A DNA stretch of 64,000 bases from Bacteroidales bacterium. GTDB lineage: Bacteria > Bacteroidota > Bacteroidia > Bacteroidales > UBA932. This document shows positions 53,156 to 61,994 of this stretch, one piece after another. Location: the NCBI GenBank assembly GCA_016285455.1, contig JAEEQS010000002.1, positions 248,001-312,000 on the forward strand. The letters run 5' to 3'. A program made the translations under genes and the position numbers. Within the stretch, counting starts at the first letter, position 1; every line of letters starts with the position of its first letter. Below the pieces are notes generated by a model that had not been told where the DNA came from, did not search any database, and worked only from the letters and a program-made list of their open reading frames with translations.

Positions 53156-53446
53156 TTATTCCTCATCGATAGTCCAGGAGAATACTCTCAGGCCGAGTTT
53201 CGGTTTGAGGGTATCTATCTCTTTGAGCCTTTCTTTCAGGCGCTTGGCAGCCTCGTCGTCAACAAAGGTTATCATCGCTGAGTTCATCGTTGGCCAAGCG
53301 TGAGATCCAAGATGCGGCTCGCCGTCCTTGGTGCCTCTTCCCTGAACCTGCTCCCACATTGTGAAGCCTCTTACGAAACTTTTTTCCAGTGCTTCCATCA
53401 CGGATTCTCCGTGAGCTTCGTTGTATGTAATGAATACTGCTTTCAT
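53156..53446 (-). CDS. PII-like protein at the end of the RND efflux operon
   Basis: A 96-residue protein of the size and beta-alpha-beta-beta-alpha-beta pattern of the PII/CutA superfamily: MKAVFITYNE (strand 1), GESVMEALEKSF (helix), TMWEQVQGRG with a T-loop-like Gly-rich stretch (TKDGEPHLGSHAWPT), NSAMITFVDDEAAKRLKERL, and a closing GLRVFSWTI strand. PII-like proteins bind nucleotides or bicarbonate and gate transporters, and a group lies beside RND heavy-metal pumps. It starts 12 bases after the RND gene, in the same operon. The family call is from pattern and context, so confidence is moderate. Confidence 0.65.
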   Translation of the reverse strand: MKAVFITYNEAHGESVMEALEKSFVRGFTMWEQVQGRGTKDGEPHLGSHAWPTMNSAMITFVDDEAAKRLKERLKEIDTLKPKLGLRVFSWTIDEE

Positions 53447-53458
53447 GATATCATTCTA

Positions 53459-56400
53459 TTATTCTGTGTTTGCAAGTTTACGGGATTTCTTTCTTTTGCG
53501 AGTAAGGCCGAAGGCGGCGAAGATGGTGTAGAGAACAGGAACGAATACCAAGGTTACGAGAGTGGAAACGCTAAGTCCCCAGGCAACTGTCATACCCATT
53601 CCTCTCCAGACTTCGGAACCCTCACCTCTGCCCAAAGCAAGCGGAAGCATACCCAAAACGGTGGTAAGTGTGGTCATAAGCACAGGACGCAGACGAGATT
53701 TTCCTGAGTCCACAACTGCGCGGATGATGCCCATTCCCCTTTCACGGTTGAGGTTGGCGTAGTCTACAAGCACGATACCGTTGTTAACCACGATACCGAT
53801 TGTCATTACCGCTCCAACCATACCCATAATACTAAGAGGAGTACCTGTAACTACCAGTCCAATAAGGATTCCCACAAAGGCAAAAGGAACTGCGAACATA
53901 ATCACGAACGGATAGGTAAGGCTCTCGAACTGGGCGGCCATAACTATGAACACCAGTATCACGATAAGAACCATCAGCAGTCCCAGGCTCTGGAATGTCT
54001 GAACCTGGTCGTCGTAAGTTCCGCCAATCTTCCAGCTGACTCCCGCAGGAAGTCCGGCTTCCTCTATCTTGGCGGTGATAGCCTCGTTCATATCTGAAGT
54101 TGCCATTCCATCTGGAAGCGGAGCCGTTACAGATACGTATCTTTCACGGTCTTTTCTCTGGATGGTAGGAGGAGTCATAGCCTCAACAATAGTGCCGAGT
54201 TCGCGGAGCCTTATTGCCTGGCCCTGGCTATTGTAAACGGTAATGTTTTCAACGTCTTTCAGGCTCTGGCGATATTCAGGAGCATAACGAACTCTGATGT
54301 CATACTCGTCTCCGCTCTCGCGGTATTCGGATGCGATGGCACCGTTGATACGGTTACGCAGGAATGTGGAAACCGTGGCTGTGTTCAGTCCGTAGAGAGC
54401 AAGTTTCTCTCTATCCAGATCCACCTGGTATTCAGGGATATAGTCATCGCGGCTGATAACGGTCTGCTTTACTCCCAGATCCTTGAACATCTGTGAAACC
54501 TGTGCGGCAGCAGCGTCAGTAGCCGTGAACTCATAGCCGTAGAGGTCTATCTGGCAGACAGTCTGTCCGCCCATTCCACCCTGCTGTCCGCCGGCAACCA
54601 CATTGAATCTCTTGATTTGGTTGTACTCCGCCAGTTCACTCATCATTATGTTGGCAATCTCCTGGATGCTTCTCTTTCTCTTCTCCATACTTCCGACACT
54701 GATGTTCATGCTTATGATGTGGCTTCCGTTGGAACGCATGGAAGCGAACATGTTGTCTGAATCGGCAGTACCTTCAGAAAGTCCGAGACGCTCGATTTCA
54801 GGGAATTCTTCCCTCCATCTGCGGTCAAGTTCAAGGGCCAGGTCACGGGTGATTTCCTGACGGGTACCAACCGGAAGCTGAACCGTCACGGAAATACGGC
54901 CGTTGTCAGACTGAGGTATGAACTCGCTCTTGAGGTTAGGGATGCAAATGGCGAAGACTCCGATCAATACGAGAGCAGCAATCAGCACCACGATCCTCTT
55001 GTGCCTCAAGGCCCAGTCCAGAAGCCTTGCATAACCGGCGCTGAGCTTATCCAGGAACTTGTTGATTGGAGTGAAAAGTATCTTGAACCACTTGCTGTCC
55101 TTGTCTTTGTTCTGGGCCCTCATCATGGTGGAGCACATCATAGGAGTAAGCGCAAGGGCGCAGAGAGTAGAAACGGTAATCACGATGGAAACCATCCATC
55201 CCAGCTGGCGGAACATGATACCTGCAAGACCGGAAACAAGAGTCATAGGGAGGAACACGGCAAGTGTCGTCAGCGATGAAGCCACAACGGCCATCGCAAC
55301 CTCGTTGGTGGCATAGACGGCGGCCTGCTTAGGATTTGAGCCTCTGTCGATGTGGGTAGTGATATTTTCGAGCACAACGATGGCCGCATCCACCACCATA
55401 CCGATGGCTATTGACAGGGAGCTCATCGATATCATGTTCAGGGTATTGCCCGTAGCATACAGGTATATCAGAGAGGCGAGCAGGGAAATAGGAATCGTGA
55501 TGAGGATGATGATCGTGGCCCTCCACCTTCCGAGGAAGATGAACACTACGACCATCACGATGAGCAAGGTGATGAAGATTGTCTTCTCGAGGGAACCCAT
55601 CGTGCGGATGATATTGTCGGTGGTGTCGATAATCACGTTCACCTTCACGTCTGAAGGAAGCTTCTTCTCCAGTTTAGGAAGCTCTTCCTTAACCTTGCGC
55701 ACGATTTGCACGGAGTTTTCTCCGGTCTGCTTCTGGATGATGACCATACCTCCGAGCTTTCCGTTGATGAAACTCTCCTGGGACCTTTCCTGAAGGCCGT
55801 CCACAACCCTTGCCACGTCTTTGAGATAAACGTTGCCGCCGTTGTACGAGCCAACTACAAGGTCTTCAATCTCGCTGGAAGAATTGAACTCCTTCTGGAC
55901 TCTCATTGCATAGGCGTTGGATCCCAGCTCGATGGTTCCAGCAGGAATGTTGCGGTTCTCGGATCCGATCAGAGAGGCAATCGCCTCGATAGTAAGGTTG
56001 TATGCGTCCAGCTTGTAAGGGTCGCACAGAACCATTATCTCTCTCTTCGGAATACCGGAAACGGAAACGGAACCCACACCGTTGACCCTGGCAAGTTCAT
56101 TGACGATTGTCTCGTCCATAATCTTGTAAAGGCCCGGCATACTCTCCTTTGCCGTAACTGAAAGTATCAGGATCGGGATGTCATCCGACCCGAACTTGAA
56201 TATCACAGGGTTGCCCGCCCCGTCCGGAAGATAGGACTTGACCATCTCCAGTTTGTCGCGGACATCGTTGGTTGCTGTCTCGATATCTCTTCCGTACTGG
56301 AACTCAAGCGTCACGACAGAAACATTCTCCCTTGACTGGGAAGAAATGTGCTTGAGGTAGGACACGCTGTTCAGTGTGTTCTCCAGAGGCTTTGAGATAT

Positions 56401-56584
56401 TGTTCTCGATATCCGATGCGCTGGCTCCCGCATATGAGGTCATTACCATAATGGAGTTGCTCTCGATGTGAGGGAACAGGTCTATTGGCAGCGTGATGAA
56501 CGAGAAAATACCGAATATGGCTATCGCCACGAAGATAAGCGCCGTGGTGATAGGTTTCTTTACTGCTGATGAAAACAGACTCAT
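53459..56584 (-). CDS. RND efflux transporter, inner-membrane pump
   Basis: A 1041-residue proton-driven trimeric pump of the AcrB/HAE1 type. The typical elements are an N-terminal helix (ALIFVAIAIFGIFSFITL), DLFPHIESNSIMV, porter domains, the TM4 proton-relay segment GMVVDAAIVVLEN (first Asp kept, second is Ala, unlike AcrB), and the C-terminal half beginning with RHKRIVVLIAALVL and ending in the last helices with GIVVNNGIVLVDYAN and GLSVSTLVTLVFVPVLY. With the MFP and TolC genes upstream it makes a complete tripartite efflux system. Substrates are not predictable; solvents, bile acids and antibiotics are usual for TetR-linked systems. Confidence 0.95.
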   Translation of the reverse strand: MSLFSSAVKKPITTALIFVAIAIFGIFSFITLPIDLFPHIESNSIMVMTSYAGASASDIENNISKPLENTLNSVSYLKHISSQSRENVSVVTLEFQYGRDIETATNDVRDKLEMVKSYLPDGAGNPVIFKFGSDDIPILILSVTAKESMPGLYKIMDETIVNELARVNGVGSVSVSGIPKREIMVLCDPYKLDAYNLTIEAIASLIGSENRNIPAGTIELGSNAYAMRVQKEFNSSSEIEDLVVGSYNGGNVYLKDVARVVDGLQERSQESFINGKLGGMVIIQKQTGENSVQIVRKVKEELPKLEKKLPSDVKVNVIIDTTDNIIRTMGSLEKTIFITLLIVMVVVFIFLGRWRATIIILITIPISLLASLIYLYATGNTLNMISMSSLSIAIGMVVDAAIVVLENITTHIDRGSNPKQAAVYATNEVAMAVVASSLTTLAVFLPMTLVSGLAGIMFRQLGWMVSIVITVSTLCALALTPMMCSTMMRAQNKDKDSKWFKILFTPINKFLDKLSAGYARLLDWALRHKRIVVLIAALVLIGVFAICIPNLKSEFIPQSDNGRISVTVQLPVGTRQEITRDLALELDRRWREEFPEIERLGLSEGTADSDNMFASMRSNGSHIISMNISVGSMEKRKRSIQEIANIMMSELAEYNQIKRFNVVAGGQQGGMGGQTVCQIDLYGYEFTATDAAAAQVSQMFKDLGVKQTVISRDDYIPEYQVDLDREKLALYGLNTATVSTFLRNRINGAIASEYRESGDEYDIRVRYAPEYRQSLKDVENITVYNSQGQAIRLRELGTIVEAMTPPTIQRKDRERYVSVTAPLPDGMATSDMNEAITAKIEEAGLPAGVSWKIGGTYDDQVQTFQSLGLLMVLIVILVFIVMAAQFESLTYPFVIMFAVPFAFVGILIGLVVTGTPLSIMGMVGAVMTIGIVVNNGIVLVDYANLNRERGMGIIRAVVDSGKSRLRPVLMTTLTTVLGMLPLALGRGEGSEVWRGMGMTVAWGLSVSTLVTLVFVPVLYTIFAAFGLTRKRKKSRKLANTE

Positions 56585-56587
56585 TGC

Positions 56588-57667
56588 TTACTTGGTTTTT
56601 TCTGAGAGATTATCAGGAACAAATGATGCCGGTTCACCGACAGTTGCATTGACCTGCTGTCCGTTGACTACTCTGTTCTGGCCTTCCACGATAACCATTT
56701 CACCTTCAGAAAGGCCGCTCTTGATTTCATACTCTGTACCGACCAGGCGTCCGAGCTTTACCTTGTTGAACACCACCTTGTTGTCTACCACTGTATATAC
56801 ATAGTGGTCTCCGCTTCCCATTTGTTTTACAACGGCCACGTCCGGAACCACAACATTATGCTCAACACCATATGTGAAAGTTACTCTTGCAAACATTCCC
56901 GGGCGGACTCTCTCGTTGGTGTTTGCAATAGTTATCTCAACAGGGAAAGTTCTAGATGCAGCAGAAAGAGATGGATAAACCAGATGAACCTTTCCCTCAA
57001 AAATCTCGTCTCCGTATACATCCAATTTAACGTCTACCTTCTGGCCTTTCTTGATTTTTCCGTAGAGGCTTTCAGGAGCGTTTACTTTTATCTTCACAGG
57101 ACGGATCTGCTGAACAGTGTAAAGAGGCATAGCGCCGGAATACATATCGCCGGCGTCATAGTTGCGGGCGGTAACAACACCTGAAATCGGGGAAATCAGA
57201 TAAGTGTTGGCTGAGAGATTATTATAGGTATTCTCAGAAACTTCGTAAGCCATTTTTCTGGAGTCATATTCGCTCTGCGACGCTCCGCCTATTTCATACA
57301 GCTGTTTGGTCCTTTCGAACTCCAGCTTGTTGTTTTCCATCTGGAGCTTTGCGGCGGTAAGGTTGGTGGCTTCCATCTGCGCCAGCTTCTGGCCCCTTCC
57401 TACGTGGTCTCCCACCTCAACGAATATCCTCTCTATTCGGCCAGGAGACTGAGGAGAGATATTGTTGAGATTGAAGCCTTCTACCGTTCCGGTGAAAATC
57501 TCAATCTGGTCCACGTCCTTTGAAGTTGCAGCCTTGATTGTTACGCCGACCACTTTTGGCTGGCCTGCCTTGTCGTCTGCTTTCTTGTCTGACTTGCAGG
57601 AAACTGTCAGAGCCCCGGCCATGCAAACGGCCGCAAGGGCAAATGTTCTGATGATGTAGGATTTCAT
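56588..57667 (-). CDS. RND efflux periplasmic adaptor (membrane fusion protein) lipoprotein
   Basis: The 359-residue protein has a lipoprotein signal (LAAVCMAGALTVSC) and the MFP architecture: barrel-sandwich halves (NISPQSPGRIERIFVEVGDHVGRGQKLAQ, LISPISGVVTARNYDAGDM), a helical hairpin of modest length (KLQMENNKLEFERTKQLYEIG), a beta-barrel domain, and a membrane-proximal domain ending ...VVNGQQVNATVG. It links the RND pump with TolC. The gaps are 3 bases to the pump gene and 12 bases from the tolC stop. Confidence 0.95.
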   Translation of the reverse strand: MKSYIIRTFALAAVCMAGALTVSCKSDKKADDKAGQPKVVGVTIKAATSKDVDQIEIFTGTVEGFNLNNISPQSPGRIERIFVEVGDHVGRGQKLAQMEATNLTAAKLQMENNKLEFERTKQLYEIGGASQSEYDSRKMAYEVSENTYNNLSANTYLISPISGVVTARNYDAGDMYSGAMPLYTVQQIRPVKIKVNAPESLYGKIKKGQKVDVKLDVYGDEIFEGKVHLVYPSLSAASRTFPVEITIANTNERVRPGMFARVTFTYGVEHNVVVPDVAVVKQMGSGDHYVYTVVDNKVVFNKVKLGRLVGTEYEIKSGLSEGEMVIVEGQNRVVNGQQVNATVGEPASFVPDNLSEKTK

Positions 57668-57679
57668 ATGCTGTAATTT

Positions 57680-59080
57680 TTATTCTTCATTTTTGATTAT
57701 CAGCTGACGTGTCGGAGACATCTGCGCTCCGGTTCCAAAATATTCCTTGTCAGCCCTTTCCGCTCCTAAAACAAGATCAAGAGCGCTCTTGGCAACCAGG
57801 TAAGAGTAAATAGATTGGTTGAGATTCAGTTTAGACTGCAGGAGAGCCAGCTGGGCATCGTTGACTTCCAGTATTGTAGCCCTTCCGACCTCATACATCT
57901 TCTTGGCGATGTCGTATCCGGTCTGGGCTCCTTCCACGGTTGCCTTTGCAGCCTTGTACTGCTTGAGGGCAGTCTCAAGGGAACTCAGGCTCTGCTTTAC
58001 CCCTACAACAAGAAGCCTTCTCGCATTCTCTTTCTGCAGATCCAATTGCTGCTGCTGAATTTTTGTCTGTCGCAGAGTATTAAGTTTCTGGAAACCAGAG
58101 AAAATCGGAATCTGCAGGCTCAGCGCAGCTACTGAATAAGGATTCCAGGTATAGTGGAATACTTTCAGGTCGTTGCTCATAGATATCCAGTTGTACTGGG
58201 CGGTTGCTGCCAGCGTAGGATAATACTGGGCTCTCTGCATCTTGTAGGTCAAGTCCAGCATCTCGTCCTGAATTTCAAGCTGCCTCATAGTAGAATTGGC
58301 GCTTAGGTCAATGCTGTCAGAAGCCATAACAATCTTCTGCATCTGGTATGTGTAATCGCTGAGGGAACCTATACATTTTATATTAGTGTTCAGGTTTACC
58401 CCCATCAGAGCCTTGAGCTGCCATTGGGCAAGCATCAGCTGATTCTGGGAATCATACACATTAGGCTCGGCGTTCTGCATATTCACCTCAGCCCTTATCA
58501 TATCGTACTTGGCGACCCTGCCGTTTTCGTACTTGGCCTTGATCTGGCGGTAGTTCTCCTCGGCGTTGCTGTAATTCTCCTTGTAGACATCGCAGAGATC
58601 AGATGCAAGAAGGCAGGTGTAAAATGCCTGTTCTACCTGATTTATAAGATCCTGACGGCTCTCGCGGGCTTTTTCCACAGCAAGGTCTACGCTCTTTCCG
58701 GAAATGTCCAGGCTTCTCCACAGGGCTACGTTAACAAGCGGCATAGAAGCGTTGAATCCTCCACTCGTATTGTTAAGGGTTCCCATAGAAATTTTCTGCT
58801 CCTTGTCTCCCATCTTCATTACCATCGTCTGTTTCTTAATGGTTCTCTGGTAGCTTCCGGAGAAGGCTACGTTAGGGAAGAGGCTTGCGTAGGCTCCTTT
58901 CTTCTCATAGCCGGTTTTCTCTATTTCCTTGTCGGCCACCATTACGGTGAGCGATTTGCTCAGGGCTATGTCCCAAGCGTCTTTGAGCGTGATGGCAATG
59001 GTATCTGCCTGAGCAAACGCGGACGAAGCCAGCAGCAGCATTGCCGCTCCAAGTCCGGTGATTTTCAGAATCTTTCTCAT
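57680..59080 (-). CDS. TolC family outer membrane efflux protein
   Basis: A 466-residue outer-membrane channel protein: signal peptide (GLGAAMLLLASSAFAQ), then two OEP repeats with long helices, including VEKARESRQDLINQVEQAFY, NSTMRQLEIQDEMLDLTY and GRATILEVNDAQLALLQSKL, the last carrying the repeat-2 signature. It forms the trimeric exit duct. It is the first structural gene of the efflux operon, 56 bases downstream of tetR. The C-terminal tail ends at a few residues after the last helix, as in other Bacteroidetes members. Confidence 0.95.
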   Translation of the reverse strand: MRKILKITGLGAAMLLLASSAFAQADTIAITLKDAWDIALSKSLTVMVADKEIEKTGYEKKGAYASLFPNVAFSGSYQRTIKKQTMVMKMGDKEQKISMGTLNNTSGGFNASMPLVNVALWRSLDISGKSVDLAVEKARESRQDLINQVEQAFYTCLLASDLCDVYKENYSNAEENYRQIKAKYENGRVAKYDMIRAEVNMQNAEPNVYDSQNQLMLAQWQLKALMGVNLNTNIKCIGSLSDYTYQMQKIVMASDSIDLSANSTMRQLEIQDEMLDLTYKMQRAQYYPTLAATAQYNWISMSNDLKVFHYTWNPYSVAALSLQIPIFSGFQKLNTLRQTKIQQQQLDLQKENARRLLVVGVKQSLSSLETALKQYKAAKATVEGAQTGYDIAKKMYEVGRATILEVNDAQLALLQSKLNLNQSIYSYLVAKSALDLVLGAERADKEYFGTGAQMSPTRQLIIKNEE

Positions 59081-59136
59081 ATCTCAACTATTCTAATTTT
59101 ATCTCTCTTTATCGCAGATGTTTTTTACTGCTCCTA

Positions 59137-59727
59137 TCAACTGTAGTTCTCCTTGAGTTCATCAAGGATTTTCTTTCCCTTCTGCGTGCAAAGGCCTCCA
59201 AGTATCGTTATGACGATCGAAAAACAGAGCTGTGTCGGAAACTCCTCGGCATTTTTGAACTCGTCAAAGTTGCGGAGGTTGTCCATAAACAGTGAAACCA
59301 GCCGCTTGGAATCCTCCTCCTTCAGGTAGCCCTGGGAGACGCAGCCTCCCAGAAGCTGGCTGCTGTGGCCGTCCAGCTCGTTCTTGACAGAATCTCTGTA
59401 ACTGCTGAGTTCCGGAATCTTTTCCGCTTCCCTGATGAACTTCTCCTTGAAGTTGCACCAGAAGCGTATGTTCTCCACTGCGCAGAAAACCAGCGCGGTA
59501 AGAGGATTCGGCATACACTTGATTATCTTGGAGTTCTTCTCCAGGAGCTGAGGGAACTTGTATTCCACGCTCTGGACCAGAAGATCTTTCTTGCTTTTGA
59601 AATAATCGTAGAGGGTTTTCTTGGAAATCTTGAGGCCTGCAGCAATCTCTTCCATTTTCACTTCCTTTATTCCTTTGGAAGTGAAAGCGTTGAAGGCTGT
59701 TTCCAATATTTGTTCCCTTTTGATCAT
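59137..59727 (-). CDS. TetR/AcrR family transcriptional regulator
   Basis: The 196-residue protein has an N-terminal helix-turn-helix domain: REQILETAFNAFTSKGIKEV, MEEIAAGLKISKKTLYDYFKSKK (recognition helix near residues 35-46), then an alpha-helical ligand domain with no recognisable signature. It is the first gene of a five-gene operon with tolC, the adaptor, the RND pump and the PII-like gene, and so probably represses that operon, released by a substrate of the pump. I did not find a clear inverted repeat operator in the 170-base region shared with the divergent AraC gene. Confidence 0.92.
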   Translation of the reverse strand: MIKREQILETAFNAFTSKGIKEVKMEEIAAGLKISKKTLYDYFKSKKDLLVQSVEYKFPQLLEKNSKIIKCMPNPLTALVFCAVENIRFWCNFKEKFIREAEKIPELSSYRDSVKNELDGHSSQLLGGCVSQGYLKEEDSKRLVSLFMDNLRNFDEFKNAEEFPTQLCFSIVITILGGLCTQKGKKILDELKENYS

Positions 59728-59870
59728 ATAAATGCTAAAGCCCTTTTTTGCAAAGCGGTTACAAAGATGCCATTAAAACAAAAAACCATTATAGGCAGCA
59801 ATCGTATATTTTTGGTCTAAATCTATACAATTTGTCTGCCCTAAAACGTAAACGGAGCAAGAATCTTTAT

Positions 59871-59878
59871 TATTTTTG
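59871..59878 (+). promoter_or_regulatory. -7 element for the AraC gene at 59898
   Basis: TATTTTTG, 19 bases before the ATG; a -33 TTTG is not visible at 19-21 bases. Confidence 0.4.
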
Positions 59879-59897
59879 TTCCAAAATTATAATCGCG

Positions 59898-60833
59898 ATG
59901 GCTAAACAGGGAAAGAAAACCCAGAGCATAGACCTGGATATGACTGGGCTTGCGGATTATTTCGGAGGCTACAGCTTCAACAACGAGATAATGATGATCA
60001 GAGTAACGGACTTCAACAAGGAGCTGATTGCAAAGGCCGCTTCTGGCCTGGTTTCCAACTCTTACCGTCTGGATGCCCTTACTGCCGTCCTGGTTTTGGA
60101 AGGAGACCTGGATGTGTCAATAGACTACAACCGTTACTCGGTTCCGGAAAAGTCTCTGCTTTTGATATCGCCGATGAATACAATTACCGCCGCCGACATT
60201 TCCACCGGAGGGCGTTTCTTCCTGCTAGCCATCAAGAGAGAACTGCTGGATCGCCTCAGCTCCTCCGGAGGCCCTAAGCCCCTTCCGTCCAAAGATCTTT
60301 CCGACATTTTCCAAAGGCCTTATTTCGAGATGGAAGAAAAGGCCTACGCAAAGATCAGCAGCAGTTTTGAGAACCTGTACCAGTACCTTAAGGACAACCG
60401 CCAAGAAATCAAGGAATACCTGGTTATTGCTTCTCTTTCTATCGCGATGATGGAAATGTTCTCCCTGATTTCAGAGAGAGGAAAGATCAGCCTCCAGGCA
60501 AAGCACGTTTCAAGAAAGAAAGAGCTGATGACAAACTTTGTTTTCCTGCTCAGGGATTATGGAGAGAAAGAACACAACCCTGCCTTCTATGCAGACAAGC
60601 TTTTCATCAGCGTGCAGTACCTGAGCCTCATCCTCAAGGAAGAAACCGGCAAGACCGCCTCCCAGCTCATTGCCCAGCAGATTGCCACCAGAGCCAGGAA
60701 CATGCTGAGAATGCCTGGCGCCACTATCAAGCAAACCGCTGAAAAGCTGAACTTTGCAGACCAGTCTTCATTTGGCAAATTCTTCAAGAAAGAAACGGGA
60801 ATCACCCCAAAGAAATTCATCGAGAGCCTCTAA
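59898..60833 (+). CDS. AraC family transcriptional regulator
   Basis: From ATG 59898 this is a 311-residue protein. The N-terminal 200 residues form a cupin-like sensing part (LTAVLVLEGDLDVSIDYNRYSVPEKSLLLISPMNT, GGRFFLLAIKRELL). The C-terminal AraC DNA-binding domain begins near residue 222 (EHNPAFYADKLFISVQYLSLIL is helix-turn-helix 1; IKQTAEKLNFADQSSFGKFFKKETG is helix-turn-helix 2 with its standard signature). It is divergent from tetR of the efflux operon. Co-regulation of efflux is possible, but the target is unknown. The frame is open from 59748, but the -7 box lies downstream of that start. Confidence 0.92.
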   Translation: MAKQGKKTQSIDLDMTGLADYFGGYSFNNEIMMIRVTDFNKELIAKAASGLVSNSYRLDALTAVLVLEGDLDVSIDYNRYSVPEKSLLLISPMNTITAADISTGGRFFLLAIKRELLDRLSSSGGPKPLPSKDLSDIFQRPYFEMEEKAYAKISSSFENLYQYLKDNRQEIKEYLVIASLSIAMMEMFSLISERGKISLQAKHVSRKKELMTNFVFLLRDYGEKEHNPAFYADKLFISVQYLSLILKEETGKTASQLIAQQIATRARNMLRMPGATIKQTAEKLNFADQSSFGKFFKKETGITPKKFIESL

Positions 60834-60838
60834 ATAGC

Positions 60839-61429
60839 CTAGAAGCGAATATTTACGCCAAGAGAAACAAGAGGTTCTATCCAACCAGATCCTGTTTGAA
60901 CTATTGTTCCTATATCTGCACGCACATATGGAGATATGGAAACGGTGCCGGCCTTGAAAACCTTTCCGATTCCGGCACTTGCCACAACACCACCATCATC
61001 AAGACCACCATCAGAAAAGCCAAAAGTTGCACCGGCTCTCAAATTAAAGTAGAACGGCTCTTCGGATCTTGAGAAATTGAATCTGAAATCAGCAAATACA
61101 GGAATATTGTACCTTTCATCCTTGAAAGTTTCTTCTTCCCAGTGCCCGTCTGCATAGCCCCTCTTAACGTCAACGTCTCCGCTTTTGTTTCTGTAATAAT
61201 CGAATCCAATTCCCCAGCCGTGAGAATAGGTCGGTGACTTTTGCTTTCCGTAAATGAAATAGGCTCCGGCTTTATAGTCCCAGTCTTTTGTAACACAGAA
61301 AGCATATTCAGCCCCCACTTCAAAATAGCGTCGCTGAGCATAAACATTGCAGGATTCCTGAGCGAATAAACTTGTTGAAAACAAGAATAACAATGCGCTT
61401 GCCAAAAAGAAAAACCTCAAATTTTTCAT
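60839..61429 (-). CDS. outer-membrane beta-barrel-like protein
   Basis: From ATG 61429 it has 196 residues: a signal peptide (FFFLASALLFLFSTSLFAQ), then alternating aromatic strands typical of a small barrel (RRYFEVGAEYAFCV, WDYKAGAYFIYG, GWGIGFDYYRNKSGD, FADFRFNF, PFYFNLRAGATFGFSD, VVASAGIGKVF, SISPYVRADIGTIV), ending with ...VSLGVNIRF, a C-terminal Phe as in many outer-membrane barrels. About eight strands are visible. No family is recognised beyond this. It is convergent with the AraC gene (5 bases between stops) and 46 bases downstream of the rimM stop. Confidence 0.78.
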   Translation of the reverse strand: MKNLRFFFLASALLFLFSTSLFAQESCNVYAQRRYFEVGAEYAFCVTKDWDYKAGAYFIYGKQKSPTYSHGWGIGFDYYRNKSGDVDVKRGYADGHWEEETFKDERYNIPVFADFRFNFSRSEEPFYFNLRAGATFGFSDGGLDDGGVVASAGIGKVFKAGTVSISPYVRADIGTIVQTGSGWIEPLVSLGVNIRF

Positions 61430-61454
61430 GATAGAACTCTTTTGTTTCTGAAAA

Positions 61455-61462
61455 CAAAGATA
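61455..61462 (-). promoter_or_regulatory. -7 element for the barrel protein
   Basis: TATCTTTG on the minus strand, 25 bases before ATG 61429, in the gap after rimM; no clear -33 TTTG. Confidence 0.4.
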
Positions 61463-61474
61463 TTGCAAAAAAAA

Positions 61475-61990
61475 TTATTTTAAGAGTCCGTCTGGAATTT
61501 TCATCGCGATGGTTTTGCAGTCCTGGTCAAAGGAGAGCACCAGGTCTTCGTGGAACGGAATCAAGGTTTCAGTTTCCTTGAGTTCCAGGCAGATGTTGCT
61601 CGGGTATTCGAGAACTTTGGAGATTGTTCCAACGGTTTTTCCTTGTTCTGTGATGACGGTATAGCCAACTATCAAGTCAAGGTCTTTGAAATTGTCTTCT
61701 TCTGCGGATTCTATGAAGAGGTCTCTGCCTACAACCTCTTCAGCGTGGGAAATGTCCCTTATAGTGGAAAATGTCACCACCCAGGCGTTGCCGCCCCGGT
61801 GACGTATAGTTTCAATAAAAAAAGGAACCGGAAGCCCATCAAAATAGATGAACACCGGTTCCTCAAGCTTCTTTTCCTGGTCTTCACATTCTGCAAGCAT
61901 TTCAGAAAAGCGGTCTGACTCAACTCTGAGAAGGATTTCTCCTTCTTTCCCGTAAGTCTTGGCTATCTGTGCCGCAGAAGTAAGAGCCAT
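61475..61990 (-). CDS. rimM: ribosome maturation factor RimM
   Basis: RimM assists late 16S rRNA processing and binds S19. The 171-residue protein has the N-terminal RimM domain (ALTSAAQIAKTYGKEGEILL, PVFIYFDGLPVPFFIETIRHRGGNAWVVTF, then DISHAEEVVGRDLFI) and the C-terminal PRC barrel (DLIVGYTVITEQGKTVGTI, LIPFHEDLVLSFD). A start at 62125 is rejected because it would run through the repetitive S16 tail in another frame; ATG 61990 gives the standard N terminus, 4 bases after the rpsP stop. rpsP-rimM is the common pairing; trmD and rplS are not next to it here. Confidence 0.95.
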   Translation of the reverse strand: MALTSAAQIAKTYGKEGEILLRVESDRFSEMLAECEDQEKKLEEPVFIYFDGLPVPFFIETIRHRGGNAWVVTFSTIRDISHAEEVVGRDLFIESAEEDNFKDLDLIVGYTVITEQGKTVGTISKVLEYPSNICLELKETETLIPFHEDLVLSFDQDCKTIAMKIPDGLLK

Positions 61991-61994
61991 GGAA

